Assembly: GCF_001704415.2 (NCBI RefSeq)
Contig: NC_030823.1
Span: 74,586,458 to 74,650,457 of the forward strand
Reading direction: 5' to 3'
From: Capra hircus
Taxonomy: Eukaryota > Chordata > Mammalia > Artiodactyla > Bovidae
DNA length: 64,000 bases
A model generated the notes under the pieces. It was not told where the DNA came from and did not search any database. It worked only from the letters and a program-made list of their open reading frames with translations. The translations under genes were made by a program, and so were the position numbers. Positions 29,317 through 41,400 of this stretch are shown one piece after another (within the stretch, counting starts at the first letter, position 1; every line of letters starts with the position of its first letter).

Positions 29317-29578
29317 TTTCAGTTCAGTTCAGTTCAGTTCAGTCGCTCAGTTGTGTCCGACTCTTTGCGACCCCATGAATCCCAGCACACCAGGCCTCCC
29401 TGTCCGTCACCAACTGCCGGAGTTCACTCAGACTCATGTCCATCGAGTCAGTGATGCCATCCAGCCATCTCATCCTCTGTCGTCCCCTTCTCCTCCTGCC
29501 CCCAATCCCTCCCAGCATCAGAGTCTTTTCCAATGAGTCAACTCTTCGCATGAGGTGGCCAAAGTACTGGAGTTTCAT
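29317..29578 (-). repeat. BovB 3' end
   Basis: Begins with (cagtt)n and gtcgctcagttgtgtccga; the antisense frame encodes the BovB tail LMLGGIGGRRRRGRQRMRWL. Confidence 0.87.
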
Positions 29579-29737
29579 ACTTTAGCTGAACCAAATCAAA
29601 TGAAGTTGCTGACATCATGACAAGCCACATCATACTCACCATTTTCAACATATTTTAAAGTCAGAAGAATGGGAATTCCTCCATCACAGGTGGATTGGGT
29701 TGTTTTAGCTCAATCCTCTTACTGATAGCAACCATGT

Positions 29738-29945
29738 GTGTGTCAGTCACTAAGTCGTGTCCGACTCTTTGTGACTCCATGGACTGTAGCCTGCAAGGCT
29801 CCTCTGTCCATGGGACTCTCCAGGCAAGAATACTAGAGTGAGTGGTCATTCCCTCCTCCAGAGGATCTTCCCAACCCAGGGATCGGACCCAGGTCTCCTA
29901 CATTGGCAAGTGGATTCTTTACTATCTGAACCAAAGTGCTGGACA
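29738..29945 (-). repeat. Bov-tA SINE
   Basis: Antisense from gtcactaagtcgtgtccga to tactatctgaaccaaagtgc. Confidence 0.86.
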
Positions 29946-30100
29946 TCGATAGCAACTATAAATATTTAATAAAGTATTAAAAGCTGTTGGAAGGCAGTAG
30001 TGCACTACCAAGACATTGAGGAATTTCAGGGCCAAGATTTAAGAGAAGGGAAGCACAGGGATTTCATCCCAGCATGCAGGAGGCACTTCCTTTCTCACAG

Positions 30101-30305
30101 GGCTTCCCTGGCGGCTCAGACGGTAGCGTCTGCCTGCAATGCAGGAGACCCGGCTTCGGTCCCTGGATCTGGAAGATCCCCTGGAGAAGGAAATGGCAAC
30201 CCACTCCAGTATTCTTGCCTGCAGAATCCCATGGACGGAGGAGGCTGGCGGGCTACAGTCCATGGGGTTGCAAAGAGTCAGACACGACTGAATGACTTCA
30301 CTTTT
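30101..30305 (+). repeat. Bov-tA SINE
   Basis: Full length from gggcttccctggcggctcag to cagacacgactgaatgac; low divergence. Confidence 0.9.
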
Positions 30306-31159
30306 GTTCTTTCTCCTCTCAGAGCAATCCTTGATTCGGGACTGATGCTAAGAAGACAATGATGACATGCATAGCTATCAGCAGACCCTGGGGTCTGTTA
30401 GGAACCTAACAGTGGTTTGCAGAGCCTGCAAGAGAATAGAAAGCTCTAGGGCCTTGAAAAATGAGAGTATGTGAGAAGAAGATACAGACTGTCTAGGGAC
30501 CCAAATCCACCTCAACACCATCTCAATCCAAACTGGATAAAGGTGATGTGCAGTAGTTAGTGTTTCTAGGCTAGCTGTCAGTTGGGAACAGAAATAAATT
30601 CTCTGGGGGTAAGATGACGTCATTCATAACCTTATATTGCACCTAAGTTTTCATCTTGAATGTCCTTTATTCATTTTTAAAAAAATGAAAATAAAAGATG
30701 TGTGTTTTGGAAGGGGAATAAAACAGATGATAAAACGCCTCTTCAACTTCAGCTTCGAATATGCACAAGTAAACTCTAAGAGAGCAACTCTAAACAAAAT
30801 CCAAACTCACCCCCAACGGAAACCAAGAAGCCAGATACGCTGACACACAGCAGAATGGAAGACAGCAGACCGTTTCTGGATGGGAGAATTCAGTTGAAAG
30901 AAGGCAAGGAAGTCAGTTCTCTCAGGCAGTAGACCATTTTTACAGGCTACAGCCTGACAGAACTCATCACTCAGCACTTTGCAATGGAGTGAAGCCTTGG
31001 GTTTAAAGAAAAAGCCCACTGACATTCCAGCCACAGGTACCAGTGAGGTGGGCAGGGGCAGTAATGTCCACTGAGAAAGGGGGCAATGGGGAAATGAGGC
31101 TAGAGAGTGTGAAAAGACAGGCCCGACTTTTGGGTGTGATTTCTCTGTAAATCACCAAA
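30306..31159. other. Intergenic unique sequence
   Basis: No exon or recognised repeat on either strand. Confidence 0.5.
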
Positions 31160-31460
31160 TGATTCCTGCTGGGCTTTTTGTGGCTGTGCTGGGTCTTCCT
31201 TGCCACGTGGCCTTTCTCTACTTGTGCAGAGTGGGAGCTGCCTTCGTTGCAGTTCCTGGGCTCCTTGTTGCGGATCACGGAATCTAGAGCACGTGGGCTC
31301 CAGGGGCTGCAGCTCCTGGGCTTTAGAGCACAGGCTCAGTAGTTGTGGCACCCGGGCTTAGCTGCTCCGAGGCATGTGGGATCCTCTCTGATCAGGGAAT
31401 TAACTTGTGTCTCCTGCATTGGCAGGTGGATTCTTTACCACTGAGCCATGAGGGAAGCCC
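31160..31460 (-). repeat. CHR-type SINE, near full length
   Basis: Antisense: gggctttttgtggctgtgct, tagttgtggcacccgggctt, gctccgaggcatgtgg, cactgagccatgagggaagc. Confidence 0.8.
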
Positions 31461-31997
31461 CTCCAAATGACTCTTGAATATCTACGTATTATGCAAACTC
31501 AAAGTAACTCAGATAAGGATCAAAAATAATTGAAATAAGATTTGAGCTACCACTGCAAAATCAATGCTCAGCTTGAGCCAATCAAGTTGTTAAAAACATT
31601 TTGCGGGGGGCGGACGGAGGGATACAAGACAATCCTGTCTCCACAATACAACATTCAGTGAGTCTAGGACACAAGACAAAATTATGTGGCACACAAATAG
31701 AGGAACGTAGCCAGACACACTTCCGGAGTTTGCTGAAGAGTGAACATCTGCACGCTGACAGCAAGGCTACGAATCATGGGGGAGTTCTACTCGAAAGCCG
31801 CCTGCGTGTGAGGGAAGCAGAGGGCTGCTGCCTGTCCAGGAGGTCATCACCTACTTTAGAGCAGAGAGAACATACGTGGCATTGAGAGGGCTTGTAGGAA
31901 AGTGGCCACAGCGCAGAGAGAGCCTCAGAGAAAGTACCAGTGGAGGGAGACACCGAGTAACCCATGTCCTTAATAACATTACTAAGATAAACACAGA

Positions 31998-33345
31998 TGT
32001 TCAGTTCAGTACAGCTCAGTTGCTCAGTCGTGTCCTACTCCTTGCAACCCCATGGACTGCAGCACACCAGGCTTCCCTGTCCATCACCAATTCCCGGAGT
32101 TCACCCAAACTCATGTCCATTGAGTTGGTGATGCCATCCAGCCATCTCATCCTCTGTTGTCCCCTTCTCCTCCCGCCTTCAATCTTTCCCAGCATCAGGG
32201 TATTTTCCAGTGAGTCAGTTCTTTGCATCAGGTGGCCAAAGTATTGGAGTTTGACCTGCAGCATCAGTCCTTCCGATGAATATTCAGGACTGATCCTTTA
32301 GGATGCACTGGTTGTATCTCCTTGCAGTCCAAGGGACTCTCAAGAGTCTTCTCCAACACCACAGTTCAAAAGCATCAGTTCTTTGGCGCTCAGCTTTCTT
32401 TATGGTCCAACTCTAACATCCATACAATACTACTGGAAAAATCATACCTTTGACTAGACAGACCTTTCTTGCTAAATTAATGTCTCTGCTTTTTAATATG
32501 CTGTGTAGGTTGGTCATAGCTTTTCTTCCAAGGAGTAAGTGTCTTAATTTCATGGCTGCAGTCTCCATCTGCAGTGATTTTGAAGACCAAAAAAATAAAG
32601 TCTGTTTCCATTGTTTCCCCATCTATTTGCCATGAAGCGATGGGACTGGATGCCATGATCTTAGTTTTCTGAATGTTGAGCTTTAAGCCAAATTTTTCAT
32701 TCTCCTTTCACTAAGAGGCCCTTTAGTTCTTCTTTGCTTTCTGCCATTAAGTGTGGTGTCATCTGTGTATCTGAGGTTACTGATATTTCTCCCAGCAATC
32801 TTGATTCCAGCTTGTGCTTCATCCAGCCTGGCATTTTGCACGATGTACTCTGCATATAAGTTAAATAAGCAGGGTGACAATATACAGCCTTGATGTACTC
32901 CTTTCTTGATTTGGAACCAGTCTGTTGTTCCATGTCTAGATCTAACTACTGCTTCTTGAACTGTATACAGATTTCTCTTGAGGAAGGTCAGGTGGTCTGG
33001 TATTCCCAAAAGGCTTTTATGTAGTCAATAAAGCAAAAGTAGATGTTTTTCTGGAACTCTCTTGCTTTTTCGATGATCCAATGGATGTTGGAAATTTGAT
33101 CTCTGGTTCCTCTGACTTTTCTAAATCCAGCTTGACATCTGGAAGTTCACAGTTCATGTACAGTTGAAGCCTGGCTTGGAGAATTTTTGAGCATTACTTT
33201 GCTAGCGTGTGAGATGAGTGCAATTGTGTGGTAGTCTGAGCATTCTTTGCCATTGCCTTTCTTTGGGATTGGAATAAAAACTGACCTTTGCCAGTCCTGT
33301 GGCCACTGCTGAGTTTTCCAGATTTGCTGTCATATTAATGCATAT
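31998..33345 (-). repeat. BovB, 1.35-kb 3' portion
   Basis: Antisense from gttcagttcagtacagctca to gccttgattgcattcttt-like RT sequence near 33,340. It includes coding for MGIPDHLTFLKRNLYTVQEA and the tail RRRRGQQRMRWLDG; frame disrupted. It is the longest single BovB in the window. Confidence 0.88.
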
Positions 33346-33580
33346 AGATCTTATTGGACTATTAATGTACCAACACACAACAATAAAGATCAATCACAAT
33401 TATTGATAGAAGAGTTTGTTTCTAATAATGTTCAGCAGGTATGAAACTTAATGATGCCTTGGCAAAACAAGGGCAAAGTTTAGAACAAATTTCATTGTTT
33501 TTTTAGATAATCCAAAATAAACCATTATTCTAAATACAAGTTATCTGCATTAATGATGGAGTATTATTCATAGAATAAAA
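33346..33580. other. Intergenic AT-rich sequence
   Basis: No exon or repeat recognised. Confidence 0.4.
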
Positions 33581-33755
33581 TTAGGAACTTCCTTGGCATT
33601 CCAGGGGTTAAGACTCTGTGCTTCTGAAGCACAGTGTGTGAGTTCAATCCCTGGTAGAGAAACTAAGGACCCACATCACATGCTACATGGTGAGGCCAAA
33701 AGGTGAAAAAACAAAAACAAATAAAAATAAAATTAGATTATTAAAATTAAAAAAA
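33581..33755 (+). repeat. CHR-type SINE
   Basis: Contains ggaacttccttggcattcca, gtgtgagttcaatccctgg and catgctacatggtgagg plus an A-rich tail. Confidence 0.75.
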
Positions 33756-35238
33756 AAAACCACCTCTGTTCTTTTAAGATGTTTCTGAAATAGGCTTCTG
33801 TAAAATTGGAGGAAAAAAAAAATGGTCCATAATCTATGAAAGCTTTAGAAACACTACTTTATGTAGCCCCCATAAGCATTTCTTGAAATAAGCAGGTTTT
33901 TAGACCATCCTTCTTTCTCTACATAGGTTGGAAATTTTTACACACACTCACAAATACACATGCCCTCAAATAGATTGTAAATGAATGTTTATCTGCATTG
34001 ATTTTACCTCCTGTGAAGAAGTTATAAGCAAAGTGTTTTCACTGGAATTCTTCCTTTGTTGAAAGTAGAACTATAGTAGGTTATAATGCTTTCTTTATAC
34101 AGAGAATCAGTGACAGGTGGACAATATAAAAATTTAAAAAGTAATAAAAAAGACAGCATTTTCTTAATCAGTAAAAGGTTTTAAATGTACTATCTGGAAA
34201 TCATTTTTCATGTATAACTTGATAGAAATACTTCTTTTGCAAATACTAATTGGTCATAATCATCTTAGAAGAAATGAATACCAATTTTATGCTGCTTGAC
34301 TATATCCTAGCAGTATAATTTACCAAGTAAATAAACTGTTTATACTAAAATTCTGTGACATGAAAAATGAAGCATTTGGGAGAGTCAACAAAAACCACAG
34401 TTTGGAAAATTCTCAGTACCAAGAGTGCCCAAAACACTTTATTGGAAGACAACAACAAAAAAAATTCTCTAGTTACCTTCAATATATTCTACAATACATC
34501 AATATGGTCTTTAGATCTATTCTAACCAGGTCTCAGACAATTTCTAATTAAGTTTAATCCTTACTCCAACAAATAGTTAAATGGTCTTTCCATTTCTGGC
34601 TATTACCGATTTATTTCTAACAGTTAAGAACTGTCCTGGCCCCCATTTCTAGACAGACTTTGGGACCCGATCAGACTGCAAACAGCCACTGGAGGTAGGT
34701 GTCTGCGGCCCAGGAACCACGGGTGCAGGGTTGGCAGCAGCGACCCAAAGCTATGAAAAACGGGTGGTGTTTCATAAATGAATCATCTTCAGGTCTGTGC
34801 TCAGGGACTAGAGTTTCTATTACAACCTTGCTCTCCCCAGGTCAAATTATAGCCCCACTCAGTTCCAAGTCTAGGGTTTTTAGTATGTGATGAGGTGGGC
34901 TGAATTTGCCCAATGTGTCCGGAGGGGCTCAGTTGCCCATCTCGATGGTCGTCAGGAAGCAGGGGTCGATGGCATTTGTGGGGTTATTTAATCCTCTTCT
35001 CACTTCTATGTGAGTTGGCAGACTCTTTAACTTTTCAACATTTATTTTGGACAAATGCCTCAATTTACCTATAAAACAGGAACACTGAGCTACTCTTTTC
35101 CCTTTAGGAATATGATTATATGCAAACTAATGCACTATTTTAAGATGACAGCCATGGATAACAGCGTTGGAATCATGTCGTGACATCAGTTTGTTACCTG
35201 AATAAAGCTATTAAATAAGAGAAAGAAAGAATATAAAG
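33756..35238. other. Intergenic between BovB/CHR and the ASPM 3' end
   Basis: No sushi exon on the minus strand where F13B would be expected in the human arrangement, and no repeat that I can name. Confidence 0.5.
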
Positions 35239-35244
35239 TTTATT
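35239..35244 (-). terminator. ASPM poly(A) signal AATAAA
   Basis: The + strand reads tttatt, so the ASPM strand has AATAAA 136 bases after the stop codon. Cleavage would be expected 10-30 bases further on, near 35,210-35,230. No other minus-strand AATAAA was noticed between the stop and this one. Confidence 0.65.
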
Positions 35245-35379
35245 TGCTACATATGTCTTTTTAACTTTAATACAAAGTCAGATTTTTAAAAGTTGTACAA
35301 AGAAACCTAAAACCACTTTCCATCTGCATGATGAGCTTTCCTGTGTCTTTTCTTGTACAGGCTGAGACGCTTGCCTCTG

Positions 35380-35482
35380 CTAATAAGGAAGGCTGAGCGT
35401 GTCCATCACCATCTGAATAGCTTTCAGAGGAGTCATGATTTCTTCCACATTATCTCTTCTCAAAACCCAGTCTGGTTTGAGT
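35380..35482 (-). CDS. ASPM: ASPM exon 28 equivalent, terminal coding part with stop
   Basis: After the acceptor cttctcacag the exon reads (R)LKPDWVLRRDNVEEIM, TPLKAIQMVMDTLSLPY, stop TAG at 35380-35382. Human ASPM ends LKPDWVLRRDNMEEI ... MDTLGIPY. The 3' untranslated region continues towards lower coordinates to about 35,220. Confidence 0.96.
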
Positions 35483-38400
35483 CTGTGAGAAGAACAAAAA
35501 CCTTTCATTAACTGAGTTCTTCTCTTAAGAGAGTCATGTCCACAGCTTTGTCTTAACTGAAAGGTGGCCCTTTGTGGACACATCACCCCCTCCAGGCCCC
35601 TCACGCAGGTGGGAGGCTTCCTGTTATAACTTCAGATCATTACTCCCTATCTTCCCCAAGGATGATGGTGGCTCCTTTGAAGCTCAGGATATTCAGCCAT
35701 GAAACCCCAGGGTCTTGTATGTAAACTTGGTTCCTGGTCTCCACTGGACTCCTGTCCCGTCTCAGAACTCCAAATCCTTGCAGCCAAAGAGATGACCCCC
35801 TCTTCTGTCCGTTTCTTCCCCTTTCCTGCAGCTCCACCCCTTGTCACATGACCACACGATAGACTGGCACCACCCTCAGAAGGTGCCCAGCCTTCCAGCC
35901 CCAACCGCCACTTGGGATTCATCCACATCCTTCAACTTAACATGTCCATGCTCACAGGCTCCGCCCACCGGGGGCCCACTTTCCTGGACCTCAGTGCAAG
36001 CCTGCCCCCAGCACAGCACTGCACACCTTTCCTTCCCGCTGCATACCTTTCCCTCCTGTCTGCCTTGGGTACCCCAGTATAATCTCCTTTGCAAATGCTG
36101 TTAACGCTATTGTCGCTCTTTCCTACTGAATTCAGCTGGAAAGTTCTAGACGGATTCCCAGTTGAATCCAGGCATCTGCCTTTTCCGTTCCTGCATGCTG
36201 AACGGTGCTAAAGAGAAACTATACAACCAGGCTGGCTGATTGTACACCAGCGATTGAAACCACCTAGAAATTGCTTCCTTTCTCTTTCCCCAAGATGACT
36301 ATTTTATTTTTCAAATGTCCCCTCCACACCCTCCCCCATCTGCTGCGGAGTTAATGTTTATTATCTCCTTCACTGAGAAAATAGCATCATATCCATCTTC
36401 CTCACATGAAATCCCTATCACTATATGCAATTCCACATTTTCTTACTCTTTCCAGTGAAAATTCCAAATCTCAATTAATTGGGGGGTGGGGAGGGGAGTG
36501 GTCACACAGAGTGGGTGTTTCCCTATCATGGACGAGCACTGTGTGAAGAGAGAGATGAAATCTAGGCCACGTAAGATGTAGATGAACCTCACAAAGCTGT
36601 ATTTATCAAGCTAAATAGAGAAGTTTGTCACAGAAAGCTGCCTATGTTTGATCCCATGTATGGGACACAGCAGAAAAGACACAACTAAAGATACTGAGAT
36701 CATGTCAGTAGTTTCCAGGATCGGGGGTCAACGTGAGAGAACTGACTGAAAGGGGCACAAGGGAACTTTGTTGTGACAGAAATATTTTATCTCAGAAAAG
36801 GTGCATATATACTGTTTGGAGTTTTCCCCGCCCACTCTCCCCAACAATGGCCCCCCCAAAACAAACCCCTGACTGTGTCCTGATGCTGGGAAAGATTGAG
36901 GGCTGGAGGAGAAGGGGTTGACAGAGGATAAGATGGTTGGATGGCATCACCGACTCAATGGACATGAGTCTGAGCAAGCTCTGGGAGATAGTGAAGGACA
37001 GGGAGGCCTGGAATGCTGCAGTCCATGGGGTCGCAAAGAGTCGGACGTGACTGAGAGACTGAACAACAAATTTCACAAGGGGGAGTGGGGGGGAAGAATC
37101 TTCATTAATATGTGAATAGTTCTACAATGTAATTCATATTAAAATACACCAAGTTCTAAAATAAACATCATACGTAGAAAAGGTGGTGGAGGTGCTCAGT
37201 AGCGTCCGGCTCTCTGCAGCCCTGTGCACCACAGCCCGCCAGCCTCCTCTGTCCACGGGATTCCCAGGCAAGGATACTGGAGGGCGTTGGCATTCCCTCC
37301 TCCAGGGGATCTTCCCCACCCAGGGACTGAACCCACATCTCGCATTTCCTGCTTGGCAGGCGGATCCTTTACCACTGAGCTACCCGGGAAGCCCTGGCTC
37401 AATGAACAAATGAAGACTTGGTGACACGCAGCTGCAGGGCACATTTACTGCTCACCTTGAAACCATTCTGGTTCTTACAGGTGTTTCTGGAAAAAAGGAA
37501 AGGCTCACAGAAGAATTCTTCTTTTGTTTACAAAGGATTCTGTCAGTATTCACTTTATGCTTATGAGCTGTAAGTTTGTAGAGACTATAAATACGGTCGA
37601 CAACTTTGGACCTACTTTGAACATCCTAAAAAAGAAAATGTATGTTTATTAAAATAGTTTATGTTTATTAAAATAGGGTTAAACTTCATATCCTTTCTTT
37701 GCCAGAAAAATCAATCTCAGTTAACAAACACTGCGCAGTAACTGACAAGCTTTTAACCGTGAAAAGCCATGCTCTCCAAGTGCAGCAGTTAGACTGGTTT
37801 AAACCATAAACTAATTTAAAAGAATAACGAAGAGGGCAAACATTCAAAAATGATACACTTAATTCCATACTGAATAAAAAAAGCAAACATTAGAGTCAAT
37901 ATACCTATTCTACATCGTTATCAAGTCTCATGAATTTTACCTCCTCAAAGATTCCAGTGTTACCCACCTACCTCTCACAGAAGCAGCCCCAGGTCAAGCA
38001 CAGTCTCTGGCCCAGACCCCTGAGTGCCTACACTTGCCTCCTTCCTTGATGGTCTCCCTACCTCTACACACTCTCCCAAACCCATTCTTCAATCAGCAGC
38101 CAAGGTGATGTTAAAACTTAAACTGGAACATATTCCTTTGCTTAAAACACCTTTAGTGGTTTCCTGCGGTTCTCAGGATAAAGGTCACAATCCTATCCCG
38201 GCCCACAGTGAGACCTGCTGACTGCACACCTGGAGAGGGTAACTCAGAGACCTCACCAGGGAATGCCTGACACGGCTTTACATCACAGCGAGAGGATGAG
38301 AAGCCAATACACTAGGCTGCTTCCTGGTTTGCACGGTTCTGACTTCCCTCAAGTACATGGAAGCTGGTTGCTCCTGTGTGTGCCCAGTCACGTCCGACTC

Positions 38401-41400
38401 TTTGGGGTCCGATGGACTGCAGCCCACCAGGCTCCTCTGTCCATGGAAGTTTCCAGGCGAGAATGCTGGAGTGGGTTCCATTTTCCTATTTCAAGGGCTG
38501 TAATAAGTCCTACTTCTAGAATTCAGCTCCTCTGACATGTGAGGAACAATCAGATCAGCCCAAAAAGAAGGTGTGAACACACACAAAACCCTATTTAAGT
38601 TATGATACTTTCCGCATTAAAGTCTTGGGCTTAAGAACATGCAAAAATTACCGCAAAGGAAAAAAAGCTGATGAATACTCACCGAAGCTCGAGTTGTCGT
38701 CTTTAATAAAACAGCCAACAAACAACAGGTTTTTGTGAAAATGCTTCTGCTCTTGTCGGCGACTTTGTCACCAGACTTTTCCTGGTACATCTGCAGAAGC
38801 TCCAGCAGTGTATCTACACAGTTTTCGACATCATAAATCGCTGAAGTCGTCTTGTCATACTGGAGGGGAACAGAACCAGGTTACGAGTTACAATGAGGGC
38901 AGATTCTCTTAGAAACACCAACTGAGAAGGAGGCTTAGAGACAAGTTTTGGACCATCTGCATCAAGAATGAGGACTTTATGAGATGACTTTCTGAGGTCA
39001 TTTCTGGATCCATCTTATATGCAGATGTGCCTTTTAATGTTTTTCTTCTCAACCTACTTTAAAGTTCCACAAAAAATGAATCAAATCTGAAATCTCTGAA
39101 AATGCACACTTAGATGTAAATGAAAACAAGGTAAAAAACAAGGACATTTTAGTGAGACCCTGTCAGAAAAAACATACCATATCTGTGATAGATAATCATA
39201 TCTGTGATAGGCACTCGTAGCTGTGATAGGCACTCATAGGTTAAGATAACCATAAAGGTAAGAAGAAGGTGAGCTTGCTTTAAAATAAATAAATGTGATG
39301 ATCATTAGCCAAGAATATATCTTTCATGCTTCAATTGTGAATCGCATCATTAGATTCATGTTGACATCTGCATGGTAACAGATAATGCTACTGGTACTAA
39401 GAGAAAAACAGCAAAGCGATATGAACACTTAGCACTTTTTTGGCACATCTGTGGATTAAGCACATTATGTGCACGGATTCATTTATTCTCACAATAATAT
39501 AATGAGAAAGGTATGATGACTACCGTCAGTTTACATTAAAAAAAGGGAAGCATAGAGAGGCTGAGTAACCCAGAGTGAGCGGCAGAGCTGGGATGCAAGC
39601 CCAGGCAGTCTGGCATCAGAGTCTCTCAACCATCACTCCTCAAAAAGAAAAAAACCCAGGGGAAGTCTCGAAGTTACGGCTGATAGATAGGGTGAGGAGG
39701 ATAAACCTGCCATGTCGACATCTCTGCATGTGTTAAAGTTTGGTGGAGACTACCTTGAGAAGTCCAAGGCCAAAAGGCTGACATTCGTACCTAGAGTGTC
39801 CCAGGGAGCCCGGGTACAGCGGTGGTATCAGCCTGTTTTGCCACATGTGATAGGAAGAGGTGCTGCTACCCTGGTACAGCACAGCGTTGGAGGGTCGGCT
39901 CTGGCAGGGGATATATGTGAGCCCACGTCCGGCCCCACCGCTGACCACACGCTAGTCCTTGGGCTGGGACCCTCCCTCCTGTAAGGATGATTATTCCTTC
40001 ACTACAAGATGGGAATGAAAAAACTGGCTTGAATCTCAACATTAAAGACTTGAAGATCGTGGCATCTGGTCCCATCTCTTCATGACAAATAGGGAAGAAG
40101 TGGAAGCAGTGACAAATTTTCTTGGGGTCCAAAATCACTGGGGACAATGACTTCAAGCCATGAAATTAAAAGACGGTTGGTCCTTGGAAGGAAAGCTATG
40201 ACAAACATCTCTTTGCCAATAAAGGTCCATATAGTCAAAGCCATGGTTTTTCCAATAGTCATGTACAGATCTGAGAGTTGGACCATAAAGAAAGCTGAGC
40301 ACTGAAGAACTGATGCTTTGAAATTGTGGTGCTGGAGAAGACTCTTGAGAGTCCCTTGGTCAGCAAGGAGATCAAACCAGTCAATCCAAAAGGAAATCAA
40401 CCCTGAAAATTCATTGGAAGGACTGACGCTGGAGCTCCAATACTTTGGCCACCTAATTTCTGATGAGCCAACTCATTGGAAAAGACCCTGATACTGGGAA
40501 AGATTGAAGGCAGGAGAAGGGGGTGACAAAGGATGAGATGGTTAGATAGCATTACCAATTCAAGGGACGTGAATTTGAGCAAACTATGGGAGATGGTAAA
40601 GGAGAGGGGAACCTGGCAGGCAGCAGACCATGGGGTCGCAAAGTAGGACATGACTGAACAGAAAACAACAACAAAATGGGAAGGATGATACAAACCACTT
40701 TAGAGGATCAACACGAGGACTTAATTAAATGATGCATGAAAAGCACTAGCACGTAGTTAGCAAGTCCTTGATAAATGCTTGCCATCACTGCTATCAACAC
40801 TACAAAAACAGAAGAAATAAAATCATAACATTCAACGTTTCTATGTACAGCTATGTTACACGAGTCAGCATATCCCCCTAAAACCCTGGCATGCAGTAAA
40901 TGCACTGTAACTGGGAGATCTCAGCTCTAGAGAAAGCAAGCATAGACCTAACTTGCTGGAGGAGAGCTCTGGACCACGGGACGCTTCACAATCGAGCTGG
41001 AAAGTACCTTGGCGACATTAAGCAAGACTTGCACGGCGTATCTGATGACCTCCATACACGGGACGCTCCGGTTACAGCTTCGGATCAAGACAAATACTTT
41101 AGAGATTGCTCCGCTCTGGGCCATCTTCTCGCAGCAAATTGAAGACAATCTAGTAACTGCCTCTGAAAGAGGAAGAAAAAAAAAGAGATATTCACAACAA
41201 CAAAAATCAGCCTCTTAACTACTCGTGTGTGCTAAGTTGCTTCAGTCCTGTCTGTCTCTTTGTGACCCCATGGACTGTAGCCCACCAGGCTCCTCTGTCC
41301 ATGGGGATTCTCCAGGCAAGAGTGCTGGAGTGGGCTGCCATGCCCTCCTCCAGGGGATGTTGCAGACCCAGGGATCAAGACCACGTCTCTTACATCTCCT

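Noticed and set aside
35647..36104. Proline/glycine-rich open frames on both strands in the last ASPM intron
   Set aside because: GC-richer sequence with mutual antisense frames, no splice signals joined to ASPM and no known family.
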